Shown: positions 43,787-52,794 of the stretch, piece after piece
Layout: each line of letters starts with the position of its first letter
Numbering within the stretch: the first letter of the stretch is position 1
Source of the DNA: JAJZIH01 sp021785265
GTDB lineage: Bacteria; Pseudomonadota; Gammaproteobacteria; JAKAQQ01
DNA: 64,000 nt
Reading direction: 5' to 3'
Assembly (NCBI GenBank): GCA_027338645.1
Contig: DAHWSH010000052.1
Location: forward strand, 32,831 to 96,830
Translations under genes and position numbers: made by a program
The notes under the pieces: model-generated
What the model was told of the DNA's origin: nothing
What the model saw: the letters and a program-made list of their open reading frames with translations, nothing else
The model's database searches: none

Positions 43787-44439
43787 CCGGACGGGGCATG
43801 CACGGCGGGATGGATCGTCTTGTCCTGGAGTTCGCGAATGAGTCCGGCCACACCCACCCGTTCCAGGATCGGTTCAAACTGTTTCCGGAAACTCATGACG
43901 TAGGAAATCCCCTCGACACTCACGTCAAAAATCCTCCAGCCACGAGCCGTGCGGTAGAGCGCATAAGTGACACCCACCGACTGGCCTCCCTGCGTGTGAA
44001 TCTCGCTCATCACCTGCACATAGTGCCCCGAAAGGGAACCCTGGTAGGGCTTGACCTGGACCCGGGCCCCCCGGTAGTGCCTGAGGGCCGTTGCGAAGGT
44101 ATGGATCAGGTAATGGTAGAAGAAGCGCTCAAAGTGTTTCTGTTCCGCCGGGGTCGTCGACCGCCAGTAGCGGCCCAGCACGTATTCCGCGGTCAGGGAG
44201 AAATCGAAGTAAGGCAACAACTGGCCCGCCAGGAGGAGGGCCGTCTGGCGGGGATCTTGGCGGAGCCCCGGCCGGTGGGTCTTGAGAAAGACCAAGACCT
44301 TTCCGGTCGCCTGTTTGATCAGAGCGGTGGGCGTGGCCTGCGGATTGTCCACGAGGGGCGTAGGGGTCACGGGTGTGGCCTGAACCGGAAGCATAACCAA
44401 GAGGGCCAGGAGCGCGGAGGCGGGAAGGAGGCTTTTCAT
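43783..44439 (-). CDS. mlaC: Periplasmic phospholipid shuttle MlaC
   Basis: A 218-residue periplasmic carrier that moves phospholipids between MlaA and the MlaFEDB complex. The signal peptide is KSLLPASALLALLVMLPVQA; the mature fold contains PYFDFSLTAEYVLGRYWRS and the lipid-binding C-terminal half (VTYALYRTARGWRIFDVSVEGISYV in part). I favour ATG 44439 because it sits at the signal peptide. An in-frame ATG 44526 overlaps the mlaD stop and would add 29 residues; ribosomes may be coupled there. Confidence 0.87.
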   Translation of the reverse strand: MKSLLPASALLALLVMLPVQATPVTPTPLVDNPQATPTALIKQATGKVLVFLKTHRPGLRQDPRQTALLLAGQLLPYFDFSLTAEYVLGRYWRSTTPAEQKHFERFFYHYLIHTFATALRHYRGARVQVKPYQGSLSGHYVQVMSEIHTQGGQSVGVTYALYRTARGWRIFDVSVEGISYVMSFRKQFEPILERVGVAGLIRELQDKTIHPAVHAPSG

Positions 44440-44522
44440 GTCGGAACACCAGTAGGACCGCGGATTTCGCGGCAGGGATCGGATCCGGTAGGGGGGCATG
44501 GTCCAAAAAGCGGGGGCTTTCC

Positions 44523-44987
44523 TCATTTGCCGGAATGGCCCCCGTGGGTCAGGAGTTGACCCAGCAGGTTTTCCAGGATAATCGCGGACTGGGTGAAATG
44601 AATCGTACTGCCATTGCGGAGGAAGGTCGGCGCCCCTCCCGGACTCACGCCGATGTATTGCTCCCCAAGGACTCCCTGGGTCAGGATGGCGGCAGTCGAA
44701 TCGGCGGGAATCTTGTCATAGTGATCCGAGATGAGAAGATCGACCTCGGCCTGGTACCGCTTCATGCTGTAACGGATCACGGTCACCCGCCCGACCGTCA
44801 CGCCGCCCATGCGGACGGGTGCTCCCACGTGCAATCCGCCGACATTGTTGAAAAACGCCTTGACCTCATAACTCTGCCCGCCATAGGTGCGGTAGTTGGT
44901 GGTTTGCGTGGCCAAGTAGAACAGGGCCGCGACCCCCAGGAGCACAAAGAGACCGGTGATGACTTCCAGTGTGCGGATCGGACGCAT
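44523..44987 (-). CDS. mlaD: Mla transporter MCE-domain subunit MlaD
   Basis: A 154-residue inner-membrane protein: one N-terminal helix (EVITGLFVLLGVAALFYLA) and a single MCE domain (VKAFFNNVGGLHVGAPVRMGGVTVGRV). MCE subunits form a hexameric ring that carries lipids across the periplasmic face. The extension after the MCE domain is short. It lies 22 bp after mlaE. Confidence 0.92.
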   Translation of the reverse strand: MRPIRTLEVITGLFVLLGVAALFYLATQTTNYRTYGGQSYEVKAFFNNVGGLHVGAPVRMGGVTVGRVTVIRYSMKRYQAEVDLLISDHYDKIPADSTAAILTQGVLGEQYIGVSPGGAPTFLRNGSTIHFTQSAIILENLLGQLLTHGGHSGK

Positions 44988-45009
44988 AAAACCCTCTTGG
45001 CAATACCCG

Positions 45010-45780
45010 TCAATACATGAATGAGGTTAGCAGAAAATCAAGGGCCAATATCGCCATGGAACTGATGACCACGGATCGGGTTGTCGCCTGGCCGACGCCT
45101 TCGGCGGTGGGTCGCGCATGGAAACCCTCATAGAGGGAAATCAGGCTACAGGCCACCCCAAAAATCAGACTCTTCACCATGCCATTCACCAAATCGGCAT
45201 GAAATCGGACCTCGTGCCGCATGCTCGACCAGAAGACTCCGGGATCGAGTCCCATCATCTTGATACCGATCAGGTAGGACCCGAGGACGCCCATGGCACT
45301 GAAAATAGCCGCCAAGAGGGGCATGGCCAGAATCCCGGCCAGAAAGCGCGGGGCCACCACCCGCCGCATGGGATCAACGGCCATCACCTCCATGGCATCG
45401 ATCTGGCGGGTGGCGCGCATGAGTCCGAGTTCGGATGCGAGGGAGGTTCCGGCCCGGCCGGCGAACAGGAGCGCGGTCAGCACGGGACCGAGCTCGCGCA
45501 ACAAGGCCAGGGCCACGAGTCCTCCCAGGGAACTCGTGGCGCCGAAACGGGATAAGGCGGTGTAGAACTGCAAAGCCAGGACCAGGCCCACAAACAGCCC
45601 TCCCACCGCGATCAGGATGACGGAGACGGAACCCACGTAAAAAAGCTGTTCGACGAACTGACGCGGCCGGGCCAAGGTGGAGGGAATCAGGGTCAGACTG
45701 GTCACCAGAAAATGCAGACGGCGCCCAAGGGCTGCGCAGAACTCCAGAATCGGCCGGACGAGGGATCCGAGCTGCCTCAT
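45010..45780 (-). CDS. mlaE: Mla transporter permease MlaE
   Basis: A 256-residue permease with about six membrane segments and the MlaE signature ALLFAGRAGTSLASELGLMRATRQIDAMEVM. It forms the inner-membrane core of the MlaFEDB ABC complex. It overlaps the mlaF stop by 4 bp. Length is normal. Confidence 0.93.
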   Translation of the reverse strand: MRQLGSLVRPILEFCAALGRRLHFLVTSLTLIPSTLARPRQFVEQLFYVGSVSVILIAVGGLFVGLVLALQFYTALSRFGATSSLGGLVALALLRELGPVLTALLFAGRAGTSLASELGLMRATRQIDAMEVMAVDPMRRVVAPRFLAGILAMPLLAAIFSAMGVLGSYLIGIKMMGLDPGVFWSSMRHEVRFHADLVNGMVKSLIFGVACSLISLYEGFHARPTAEGVGQATTRSVVISSMAILALDFLLTSFMY

Positions 45781-46643
45781 GCCGGCCGGACCTTGCCGAA
45801 CAGATCGGCTGTGTACTCGCGGCTGGGATAATGGAACGGTACCGGTCCCTCAGCGCTCCCGCTCACGAACTGGCGAACCCACGGGCTTTCCATCTCCCGG
45901 ATGACGGCGGGAGATCCGGCTCCCTGCACACGGCCTTCCGCAATGAGATAGCACCAGTCCGCCACCTCGAGCATCTCGGTCACATCATGGCTCACAATGA
46001 CACTCGTGATGCCGAGGCTCCGGTTGAGATGGACGATGAGTCGCAGGATCATGCCCATGGCGATCGGATCCAGCCCGACCAAGGGCTCATCGTAGAACAT
46101 GATCAGGGGATCCAGGACAATCGAGCGCGCCAAGGCCACTCGACGGGCCATGCCTCCGGACAGTTCTGACGGGTAAAGCGAGTGGGCCCCCCGCAACCCC
46201 ACCGCCTCGAGCTTCATGAACACCAGATGGTGAATCAGCGCTTCCGCGAGGTGTGTGTGTTCCCGGACCGGAAAGGCGACATTTTCGAAAACCGAAAGAT
46301 CCGTGAAGAGGGCGCCGTCCTGAAACAGGACCCCCATCCGCCGTCTCAGGCGGTAAAGCGCTTGGCGGGACAGCGCGCCCACTTCTTCGCCCCCCACCTC
46401 GACCTGCCCCCGGAGGGCCTTCTTCTGCCCGGTCATGAGTTCGATCAGGGTACTCTTGCCGGATCCGCTCGGGCCCAGAATCGCCGTGATCTGCCCTTCC
46501 GGAACGGTGAGATCCAGGCCGGAAAAAACGACACGCGAACCGTAGCCGAAATCGACATCCTGGACGCGGATCGTATTCCGGCCCGAGGGCAATATGAAAT
46601 CCGCCGAACCAGTCAACTGTCGGGAGGATGAGGGCGTCGTCAT
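45777..46643 (-). CDS. mlaF: Mla transporter ATPase MlaF
   Basis: A 288-residue ABC ATPase. Walker A is LGPSGSGKSTLIEL, the ABC signature is LSGGMARRVALARSI (the GGMARR form is characteristic of MlaF-type ATPases) and Walker B is LIMFYDEPLVGLD. The N-terminal 25 residues are extra, and a later start is possible. It follows the aldolase gene by 31 bp on the same strand. Confidence 0.93.
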   Translation of the reverse strand: MTTPSSSRQLTGSADFILPSGRNTIRVQDVDFGYGSRVVFSGLDLTVPEGQITAILGPSGSGKSTLIELMTGQKKALRGQVEVGGEEVGALSRQALYRLRRRMGVLFQDGALFTDLSVFENVAFPVREHTHLAEALIHHLVFMKLEAVGLRGAHSLYPSELSGGMARRVALARSIVLDPLIMFYDEPLVGLDPIAMGMILRLIVHLNRSLGITSVIVSHDVTEMLEVADWCYLIAEGRVQGAGSPAVIREMESPWVRQFVSGSAEGPVPFHYPSREYTADLFGKVRPA

Positions 46644-46674
46644 GGGGATCTCGGGACGTGATGCCAGGTCGGCT

Positions 46675-47697
46675 TCAGGCCACTTTTTCCAGGTCCGGAT
46701 GGTAGCGCCCCATGCTCGCCAGGCTGTTCAGGCGAACGCGTTGACTGAACAGCTCCTGCGCCTGCCGGATCCGGTCTTCCTTACCGGCCCACATGCGGAG
46801 CGGGGGTTCCTGGAGCGCCCGCGAGAAGGAAAAGGTGAGACGCCAGGGCAGGCGGGTGGCCAGCCGGTTGATGGCATCGAGATGCTGGGTGGCTTGTTCC
46901 GGGGACTGCCCCCCGGAAAGGAAAGCAATCCCGGGAACAGCCGCCGGCACCGTCCGGGCCAGGGTTTGCACCGTGGCCTGAGCCACGGTCTCCACGGATG
47001 CGGGCCGGTTGCATTGCGTTCCTGAAACCACCATGTTGGGCTTGAGGACCAGTGCCTCGAGCCGGACCCGGTAGGCCTTGAGGGCCATAAACAGCTGATC
47101 GAGGGCAGCCGTGGTCACGGTCTCGCAGCGATCCAGATCGTGACTGCCCTCCATGAGGACTTCCGGCTCCACAATCGGAACCATGCCGGCTTCCTGCACC
47201 AGTCCGGCATAACGGGCCAGAACCTCGGCATTGGCCTTGAGGGCCAGAGATGAGGGACGCTCTTCATCCACGCGAATCACGGCCCGCCACTTGGTAAAAC
47301 GTGCACCTTGCCCCCGGTAGGCAGCCAGCCGCTCGTGCAGGCCGTCCAGTCCCTCGGTCACGGACTCATCGGGCTGCCCCGGCAGCGGTTTGATCCCCCG
47401 GTCCACCTTGATGCCGGGCAGGATGCCGCGATCCTCGAGAATCTGGACGAGCCGCCGGCCGTCCCGACCGATCTGGCTCAAGGTCTCTTCGTAAAGGATC
47501 ACGCCGGAGAGGTATTGGTCGATCCCCGGGCTCGAAAACAAGAGTTCGCGGTAATCCCGCCGCGTGATCTCCGTGGACGGAATCCCCACGGCCTGGAAGC
47601 GTTTTTCGATGGTTCCTGAACTTTCATCAGCCGCCAGGATACCCCGGTCCGGTGCCACCAACTGTTGCGCAAGAGCATCGAGCGGATGGGACTTCAT
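46675..47697 (-). CDS. Class I fructose-bisphosphate aldolase
   Basis: A 340-residue aldolase of the eukaryote-like class I family, which forms a Schiff base and needs no metal. The opening LVAPDRGILAADESSGTIEKRF and the active-site segments GIKVDRGIKPLPG, FTKWRAVI and LVLKPNMVVSG are present. It cleaves fructose 1,6-bisphosphate in glycolysis or makes it in gluconeogenesis. ATG 47697 is chosen at the family N-terminus. Its placement directly before mlaF suggests cotranscription but no known functional link. Confidence 0.9.
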   Translation of the reverse strand: MKSHPLDALAQQLVAPDRGILAADESSGTIEKRFQAVGIPSTEITRRDYRELLFSSPGIDQYLSGVILYEETLSQIGRDGRRLVQILEDRGILPGIKVDRGIKPLPGQPDESVTEGLDGLHERLAAYRGQGARFTKWRAVIRVDEERPSSLALKANAEVLARYAGLVQEAGMVPIVEPEVLMEGSHDLDRCETVTTAALDQLFMALKAYRVRLEALVLKPNMVVSGTQCNRPASVETVAQATVQTLARTVPAAVPGIAFLSGGQSPEQATQHLDAINRLATRLPWRLTFSFSRALQEPPLRMWAGKEDRIRQAQELFSQRVRLNSLASMGRYHPDLEKVA

Positions 47698-48014
47698 GGA
47701 CGGGATCGGCGACCTTGGGGAAAAATCGGAGTGAGGATTATGATAACAGAAGTACTTCCGGCACTCCGAACCGGCCAAGGCGGGTGAGCTTCTGGCCAGG
47801 ACTCATGGTTTATGAGCGATCCGCGGTAGAGACCCGCAAAGGGTGGTTCTTTGCGGCGCTGGATTGCGCCATTGAAACCGACAGATTCGACGACTGCGCG
47901 GATCGGTTCCGGAAACCTCACGCAGTGCCGAGCTCGGTCCGCACGGCGGATTCGGGACAGGGGTCCTTTCGCACGGGCGGGTGAGCCCGTCGACGTCGGG
48001 CATTCCCACACCTG
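47698..48014. other. 317-bp gap with no recognised gene
   Basis: Between the aldolase start and the pilZ stop. No open frame here resembles a family I know, and no tRNA or clear terminator is visible. In many relatives tatD follows pilZ; nothing of tatD can be seen. The stretch TATCATAAT on the minus strand near 47735-47745 may belong to an aldolase promoter. Confidence 0.5.
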
Positions 48015-48377
48015 CTACAACGTATGCGTCGGCCCGACACCGGGAAGTTTTCCGGTCAACAGTTTTTCGAGCTTGAGTTGGGCGCCTTTGGCAGACTCCC
48101 CCATGAACTGGACGCCGATCCCCTGGTTCGAGCCTTGGGCACGAAAGCGGTTTCCCGCACCCACCGGCGTGACCCAGACGACCTTTCCTTCGACTCCGAC
48201 CGGCTGTGCTTCCCGGGGCAGTTCGATCAACAAATACACCGACTCCCCCAAATGAAAACCGGTCTCCATGGACAGGAAAAGCCCCCCCCCGCTGATGAAC
48301 GGCATGTAGCAGCGATAGAGTTCATCCAGATCGGTGAAGGCGCGCTTGATGAGGCGGTTAGTCGAGTTTTGAGGCAT
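48015..48377 (-). CDS. PilZ-domain protein
   Basis: A 120-residue single PilZ domain, the type encoded after holB in gammaproteobacteria (PA2960-like PilZ). It has GGLFLSMETGFHLGESVYLLIELP and VGVEGKVVWVTP, but the c-di-GMP-binding RxxxR motif at the N-terminus is not evident, as in the P. aeruginosa PilZ itself, which does not bind the nucleotide well. A role in type IV pili or secretion is possible. It overlaps holB by 20 bp. Confidence 0.85.
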   Translation of the reverse strand: MPQNSTNRLIKRAFTDLDELYRCYMPFISGGGLFLSMETGFHLGESVYLLIELPREAQPVGVEGKVVWVTPVGAGNRFRAQGSNQGIGVQFMGESAKGAQLKLEKLLTGKLPGVGPTHTL

Positions 48378-49284
48378 GCCGATTGACCTCCCGGGTAATA
48401 CCCACCACCAGCGCTTCCAGGGCGAGCCGCTGATTGATGCCGGCCTGCGCCATGCGCTCGGTCTCGCGGGCCCGAGTATACAGGAGCTCGAGACTTTCCA
48501 CGGGCAGGGCGCCCAGTCGACGTTCGAGGATTTGGGGCAACCGGGTCCGGACCGGCCAGCCCAGGCGCGCGCGACTTGTCGTCCACAGGCATTGGGACCA
48601 GAGACGGGCCTGGTCAGCCCATGTCAAAGGTGGGCGTTCCCGGACCCAGACCAAGGGACTCGTTTCCCCCTGAAACATCCGCTCGCATTCGCTCGCCCAT
48701 TCCCCGACCAGCGCTTCCCACTCCGGGGTTCCAAGCCCGGAGCCGGTCTCTGGTGCGTGCAAGGTCCAGCGCTGGCAACGGCTCCTGAGCGTGGCCTTGA
48801 GGGCGCGGGGCCGACCGGATTCCATGAGGTAGAAGGCATGCGGGGGCGGTTCCTCCAGGGTCTTGAGAAAAGCATTCGCCGCCCCTTCCGTCAACCGGTT
48901 GGCGCGCGGAATCCAGCCCACTTTCCATCCACCACGATGGGCGGTCAGCGCCAGCGCGTCTTCCAGACTACGGATCTCGTCGATCCCGATCTGCTCGGGT
49001 TCCTCCGCGATGATCCGGAGATCGGGATGGGCATGACCCGCCTTCCGCTGCCGGCATGACCAGCAGCGACCACAGGGCGGTTCGTCGGATTCCGCCTCGC
49101 ATAAGAGCCGCTCGATGAGATGGGCTGCCAAAAGCCATCGCCGGGATTCGGTCGCTCCCGTGAGGAGGATCGCACCGGAATCCACCGTCCGGCCCCGTGC
49201 CGGGCCCAGCGTAGCCAACAACGCCTGAGGGATTCCCCAGTCGATCGGCTCGTCAGGAGTGCGCGCCGCTCCAGCCGGACTCAT
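48358..49284 (-). CDS. holB: DNA polymerase III subunit delta'
   Basis: A 308-residue clamp-loader subunit. The zinc module CEAESDEPPCGRCWSC and the sensor segment ANAFLKTLEEPPPHAFYLM match HolB/DnaX-like AAA+ proteins; the Walker A is degenerate (LLTGATESRRW), as expected for delta', which does not hydrolyse ATP. It overlaps tmk by 4 bp and pilZ by 20 bp. Confidence 0.9.
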   Translation of the reverse strand: MSPAGAARTPDEPIDWGIPQALLATLGPARGRTVDSGAILLTGATESRRWLLAAHLIERLLCEAESDEPPCGRCWSCRQRKAGHAHPDLRIIAEEPEQIGIDEIRSLEDALALTAHRGGWKVGWIPRANRLTEGAANAFLKTLEEPPPHAFYLMESGRPRALKATLRSRCQRWTLHAPETGSGLGTPEWEALVGEWASECERMFQGETSPLVWVRERPPLTWADQARLWSQCLWTTSRARLGWPVRTRLPQILERRLGALPVESLELLYTRARETERMAQAGINQRLALEALVVGITREVNRHASKLD

Positions 49285-49952
49285 CCCGATGGCTCCTCAG
49301 GCCGGATTGACGCCTGACTCTGCCAGGTCGCAAATCGATGGGTCAAGGCGGCTTCCAAAATCGCCCGGACCTCATCCGGAGGACGGCCACCCTCGATCCG
49401 GATGAAGCGTTCGGGATCGGCCTCCCAGCGGGATCGATAAGCCGATCGCACCTGCTCATGCCAGTCGGGGCCCTCCCGTTCCATCCGGTTCAAATGCCCG
49501 CGCTGACGGACTCGCTCCAGTGCCTGATCGACGGGCGTGTCGAAGTAAAGCGTGAGGTCGGGCCGCCCGCCCGGTCCCAGCACCCAGTGTTCCAGTGTGG
49601 CGATCCAGGCGAGAGGCAGGCCCCGCCCTCCCCCTTGGTAGGCATAGGTGGAATCGATGAAACGGTCACACAGCACCCAGATCCCGGACTCCAGTGCCGG
49701 CTCGATCCGTCGCACCCAGTGTTGCCGACGCGCGGCAAACACGAGCAAAAGCTCGGCCAGGCCGTCCGGTTCCTCGGCGGTCGGGGACAGCACCCATTCC
49801 CGGATCGTCTCGGCGAGTGGGGTTCCCCCCGGCTCGCGCGTCTCGACGAGCAGGACACCTTGGGCACGGATGAGATCACGGATCCACCCGGCCTGGGTGG
49901 TCTTTCCTGCACCGTCACCGCCCTCCAAGGTGATCAGGCGCCCCCGGCTCAC
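49281..49952 (-). CDS. tmk: Thymidylate kinase
   Basis: A 223-residue dTMP kinase. The P-loop is TLEGGDGAGKTTQ (residues 8-20), the DR motif is CDRFIDSTYAYQGGGRG, and TREPGGTPLAETIREWVL is typical. It overlaps mltG and holB by 4 bp each; the mltG-tmk-holB order is conserved in gammaproteobacteria. Confidence 0.95.
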   Translation of the reverse strand: MSRGRLITLEGGDGAGKTTQAGWIRDLIRAQGVLLVETREPGGTPLAETIREWVLSPTAEEPDGLAELLLVFAARRQHWVRRIEPALESGIWVLCDRFIDSTYAYQGGGRGLPLAWIATLEHWVLGPGGRPDLTLYFDTPVDQALERVRQRGHLNRMEREGPDWHEQVRSAYRSRWEADPERFIRIEGGRPPDEVRAILEAALTHRFATWQSQASIRPEEPSG

Positions 49953-50986
49953 GGTTTCTTCCCCTTCTTCCGCAGGAGATAGCGGGCAATGTGACGGTCC
50001 TGCTGACTCAGGGTGCGGGCAAAAATATGTCGCCCATTGCCCATCGCAACGAAGTAGAGATTCCGTCCGATCCGGGGATGGAGCGCGGCCAGAAGGGCGT
50101 TGCGGCTGGGATAGCAGATCGGCGAAGGTGGCAAGCCGCGATGACGATAGGTATTCCAGGGACTCGCCACCGCCATGTCACGCGCGGTCAACGCGCCCCG
50201 AAACCGGGGGCCCAGTGCGTAGATGACCGTGGGATCACTCTCGAGCGGCATGCCGAGCTCCAGCCGACGAATAAAGACCCCGGCGATTTCCGGCCGCTCC
50301 TTCCGGTACGCCGATTCTTTTTCGATCAAGGAAGCCAGGATCAGGGCCTGGTAGGCGGTCTTGATGACCGGGTTCCGTTCACGATGGGCCCAAGCGCCTC
50401 CGAGGAAATCCGCCATCCGGTGATAGGCCCTCGCGAGGAGGGCGGCAACCGGTGTCTTCCCGGGAAAGAAGTAGGTTTCCGGCGCGAAAACCCCCTCCGG
50501 GCTCTCGTTGGGATGACCGACCTGCTCCATGGTCCAGGACGCCGAGAACCGGTGGTGCTTCGGCTTTTGGAGTTCGGGATCCGCAATCAGGGCCGCCCTG
50601 AGTTCGGAGAAGGTCTCCCCGGGAATGATCGTAAAGCGATGCAGGATGACCCGGCCGGCGACCAGGCGGCGCAGAAGCCCGACCTGGCTCATCCCAGACT
50701 GGACCCGGTACTGTCCGGCCTCGAGCTTTCGCGCCACACCCGAAAGGCGTCCCAGGAGGTCGAAGGTCCACCACTCCGGCAGGATCCCTCGCGCTTCCAG
50801 GCGGTGACTCAGGCGATCGAGGGTCTCGGCCCGGTGCAGCGTCACCGTTTCGGCCTGCGGGAGATCGAGGGGGGTATTCACCGCCCAGAGCCAAAGACCC
50901 GCGGCGCCGGCAAAAGCCAAAAGCACCACGACGAATCCGGCCAAGAGAAGCCCTCGGAGGCTGCTCATTCCACCCATTTTTTTCAT
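49949..50986 (-). CDS. mltG: Endolytic murein transglycosylase MltG
   Basis: A 345-residue inner-membrane enzyme that cleaves nascent peptidoglycan and limits glycan length. One N-terminal helix (GLLLAGFVVVLLAFAGAAGLWLWA) precedes a LysM-like part and the YceG domain. The catalytic Glu is in ILASLIEKES, with LESDPTVIYAL and SPWNTYRHRGLPPSPI typical. ATG 50986 or 50977 or 50968 could be the start. The pabC gene that often sits between fabF and mltG is missing. Confidence 0.92.
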   Translation of the reverse strand: MKKMGGMSSLRGLLLAGFVVVLLAFAGAAGLWLWAVNTPLDLPQAETVTLHRAETLDRLSHRLEARGILPEWWTFDLLGRLSGVARKLEAGQYRVQSGMSQVGLLRRLVAGRVILHRFTIIPGETFSELRAALIADPELQKPKHHRFSASWTMEQVGHPNESPEGVFAPETYFFPGKTPVAALLARAYHRMADFLGGAWAHRERNPVIKTAYQALILASLIEKESAYRKERPEIAGVFIRRLELGMPLESDPTVIYALGPRFRGALTARDMAVASPWNTYRHRGLPPSPICYPSRNALLAALHPRIGRNLYFVAMGNGRHIFARTLSQQDRHIARYLLRKKGKKP

Positions 50987-51085
50987 CTGGCAGTGCTCGC
51001 TTCACGATACCGTCCCGCACCGCACCGGGGACATCCGGGCCGGAACCCCCCGGGAGGGCAGCCGGAGCAGGATGCCATCACGCGT

Positions 51086-52333
51086 TCAACGATACGCCTT
51101 GAAGACGAGAGTGCCGTTGGTACCGCCGAACCCAAAGGAGTTCGACAGGACGATATCCAGACGGGCCGGTCGGGACTCCTGGGGGACATAGTCCAGAATA
51201 CATCCCTCACCGGGCTGGTCCAGGTTGAATGTCGCCGGGATGACCTGATCGCGCAGTGCGAGCAGGCAGAAAATGGCCTCGATGGCCCCGGCTGCCCCCA
51301 GGAGGTGCCCGGTCACCGATTTGGTGGAACTCACGGCGACGTGTCGCGAGGCCGCTCCCCAGACGGCCTCGATCGCCCGGGATTCGGCGAGATCACCGAC
51401 CACGGTCGAGGTCCCGTGGGCATTGATGTAGTCGACATCGCCGGGTGCCAAGTGCGCATCTTTGAGGGCAAGCCGCATGCAGAGCGCCGCGCCTGCCCCA
51501 TCTTCGGGAGGCGCAGTGATGTGGAAGGCATCGGCACTGACGCCAAAGCCGATGAGTTCCCCCCAGATCCGGGCTCCCCGGGCCCGCGCATGCTCGAGCG
51601 ATTCCAGAATCAGGACAGCGGCCCCGTCCGACAGCACGAAACCATCGCGATCCCGGTCCCAGGGCCGGCTGGCCCGGCCGGGATCTTCATTCCGGGTCGA
51701 CAAGGCACGCGCCGCGCAAAAACCGGAGACCCCGCCGGGCGAGATGGCCATCTCGGCACCGCCCGCGAGCATCACATCCGCATCGCCCCGTTCAATGATC
51801 CGCGCCGCATAACCGATACAGTGGGTTCCCGTGGTACAGGCGGTGGCCAGTCCCAGGTTGGGGCCTCTCAGCTGATAGAGGATCGACAGATGTCCCGAGA
51901 CCATGTTGATGATGGAACTCGGTACGAAAAACGGTGAAACCTTTTTGGGTCCGTCGTAATCCCGGACCAGGTCACGGATCTTCTCGATGCTGAGGATCCC
52001 CCCGATCCCGGCACCGATGATCACGCCCCGACGTTCTGAAGCCGCTCCCTCGGCCACCTCCAGCCCGGCCGACTCGAAGGCCAACCGTCCCGCCGCCACC
52101 CCGTACTGCATGAAAGGGTCCATTTTGCGGGCCTCTTTCGGAACCAGGTACCGGTTGGGATCGAAATCCTTGACCTCACCGGCAAAACGGGTGGGATAGT
52201 TCGCGGCATCAAAATGAGTGATGGTGGAGAAACCGTGGCGTCCCTCGAGGACATTCTTCCACGCCGTCTCCACATCGACTCCGACCGGCGAGATCAGACC
52301 CGCGCCGGTGACCACGACCCGCGTGCCGGTCAC
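51086..52333 (-). CDS. fabF: 3-oxoacyl-ACP synthase II (FabF)
   Basis: A 415-residue condensing enzyme that elongates acyl-ACP, including the palmitoleate-to-vaccenate step. The active Cys is in TACTTGTHCIG, and the two His are in NAHGTSTVVGD and KSVTGHLLGAAGAIE. Cys replaces the Asn that usually follows GTH. ATG 52333 agrees with the family N-terminus (RVVVTGAGLISPVG). It lies 76 bp after acpP. Confidence 0.95.
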   Translation of the reverse strand: MTGTRVVVTGAGLISPVGVDVETAWKNVLEGRHGFSTITHFDAANYPTRFAGEVKDFDPNRYLVPKEARKMDPFMQYGVAAGRLAFESAGLEVAEGAASERRGVIIGAGIGGILSIEKIRDLVRDYDGPKKVSPFFVPSSIINMVSGHLSILYQLRGPNLGLATACTTGTHCIGYAARIIERGDADVMLAGGAEMAISPGGVSGFCAARALSTRNEDPGRASRPWDRDRDGFVLSDGAAVLILESLEHARARGARIWGELIGFGVSADAFHITAPPEDGAGAALCMRLALKDAHLAPGDVDYINAHGTSTVVGDLAESRAIEAVWGAASRHVAVSSTKSVTGHLLGAAGAIEAIFCLLALRDQVIPATFNLDQPGEGCILDYVPQESRPARLDIVLSNSFGFGGTNGTLVFKAYR

Positions 52334-52409
52334 GGCCCGACCCCCTTTTCAAGAGCCCGTCCCGGCACCCGCCTCCCGCCTCCGGACTGTCTGGATCTCC
52401 TACCCCTGT

Positions 52410-52652
52410 TCAATGGGCCTCGGTATGGGCCTTGATGTAATCCACGGCCTGCTGGACAGTTGTGATCTTTTCGGCCTCCTCATCCGGAATCTCGCACTCG
52501 AACTCCTCTTCCAGGGCCATCACCAGTTCCACATTATCCAGCGAATCGGCACCCAGATCGTCGACGAATGAGGCCTCAGGCTTGACCTGCTCTTCCTTGA
52601 CGCCCAACTGCTCCACGATAATTTTCTTGACTCGCTCTTCAATATTGCTCAT
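52410..52652 (-). CDS. acpP: Acyl carrier protein
   Basis: An 80-residue acidic carrier with the phosphopantetheine Ser in GADSLDNVELVMALEEEF. Its N-terminus SNIEERVKKIIVEQLGV is standard. It carries growing chains for FabD, FabG and FabF. AcpS (24215-24610) is expected to modify it. A separate promoter region precedes it. Confidence 0.97.
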   Translation of the reverse strand: MSNIEERVKKIIVEQLGVKEEQVKPEASFVDDLGADSLDNVELVMALEEEFECEIPDEEAEKITTVQQAVDYIKAHTEAH

Positions 52653-52706
52653 GTGTCTCGAGTCCTCATCAGATTGACAAAATGACGCCGCGGCGCCGGA
52701 AGGGCA

Positions 52707-52737
52707 ATTGTAGCTAAAAAAAATCCCCGATCCGCAA
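52707..52737 (-). promoter_or_regulatory. Possible acpP promoter with adjacent T-run
   Basis: Minus strand TACAAT (52707-52712) preceded by an 8-T run (about 52716-52723) and TTGCGG (52732-52737) at a wide 19-bp spacing. The T-run might instead end fabG transcription, but the preceding stem is weak (CCGA/TCGG). Confidence 0.3.
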
Positions 52738-52759
52738 CTCGGTTATGAAGTCCATAAGA

Positions 52760-52794
52760 TTCATGACCTTTGACATGAAAGTGTTCATGACATG
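52760..52794. repeat. Repeated TTCATGAC motifs at the end of fabG
   Basis: TTCATGAC occurs at 52760-52767 and 52784-52791, with the inverted form GACATGAA at 52772-52779 between them. The last copy covers the fabG stop codon. The spacing of 24 bp (start to start) is about two helical turns, as for operator repeats. Confidence 0.3.

Noticed and set aside
47803..48009. 68-codon minus-strand frame with GGTGTGGGA before its ATG, in the gap between pilZ and the aldolase
   Set aside because: No recognisable domain, proline/arginine-rich, and nothing resembling TatD, the gene expected there in relatives.
49991..51937. 648-codon plus-strand frame opposite mltG and fabF
   Set aside because: It spans two well-supported genes in antisense and has low-complexity Gly/Arg/Asp composition typical of shadows.
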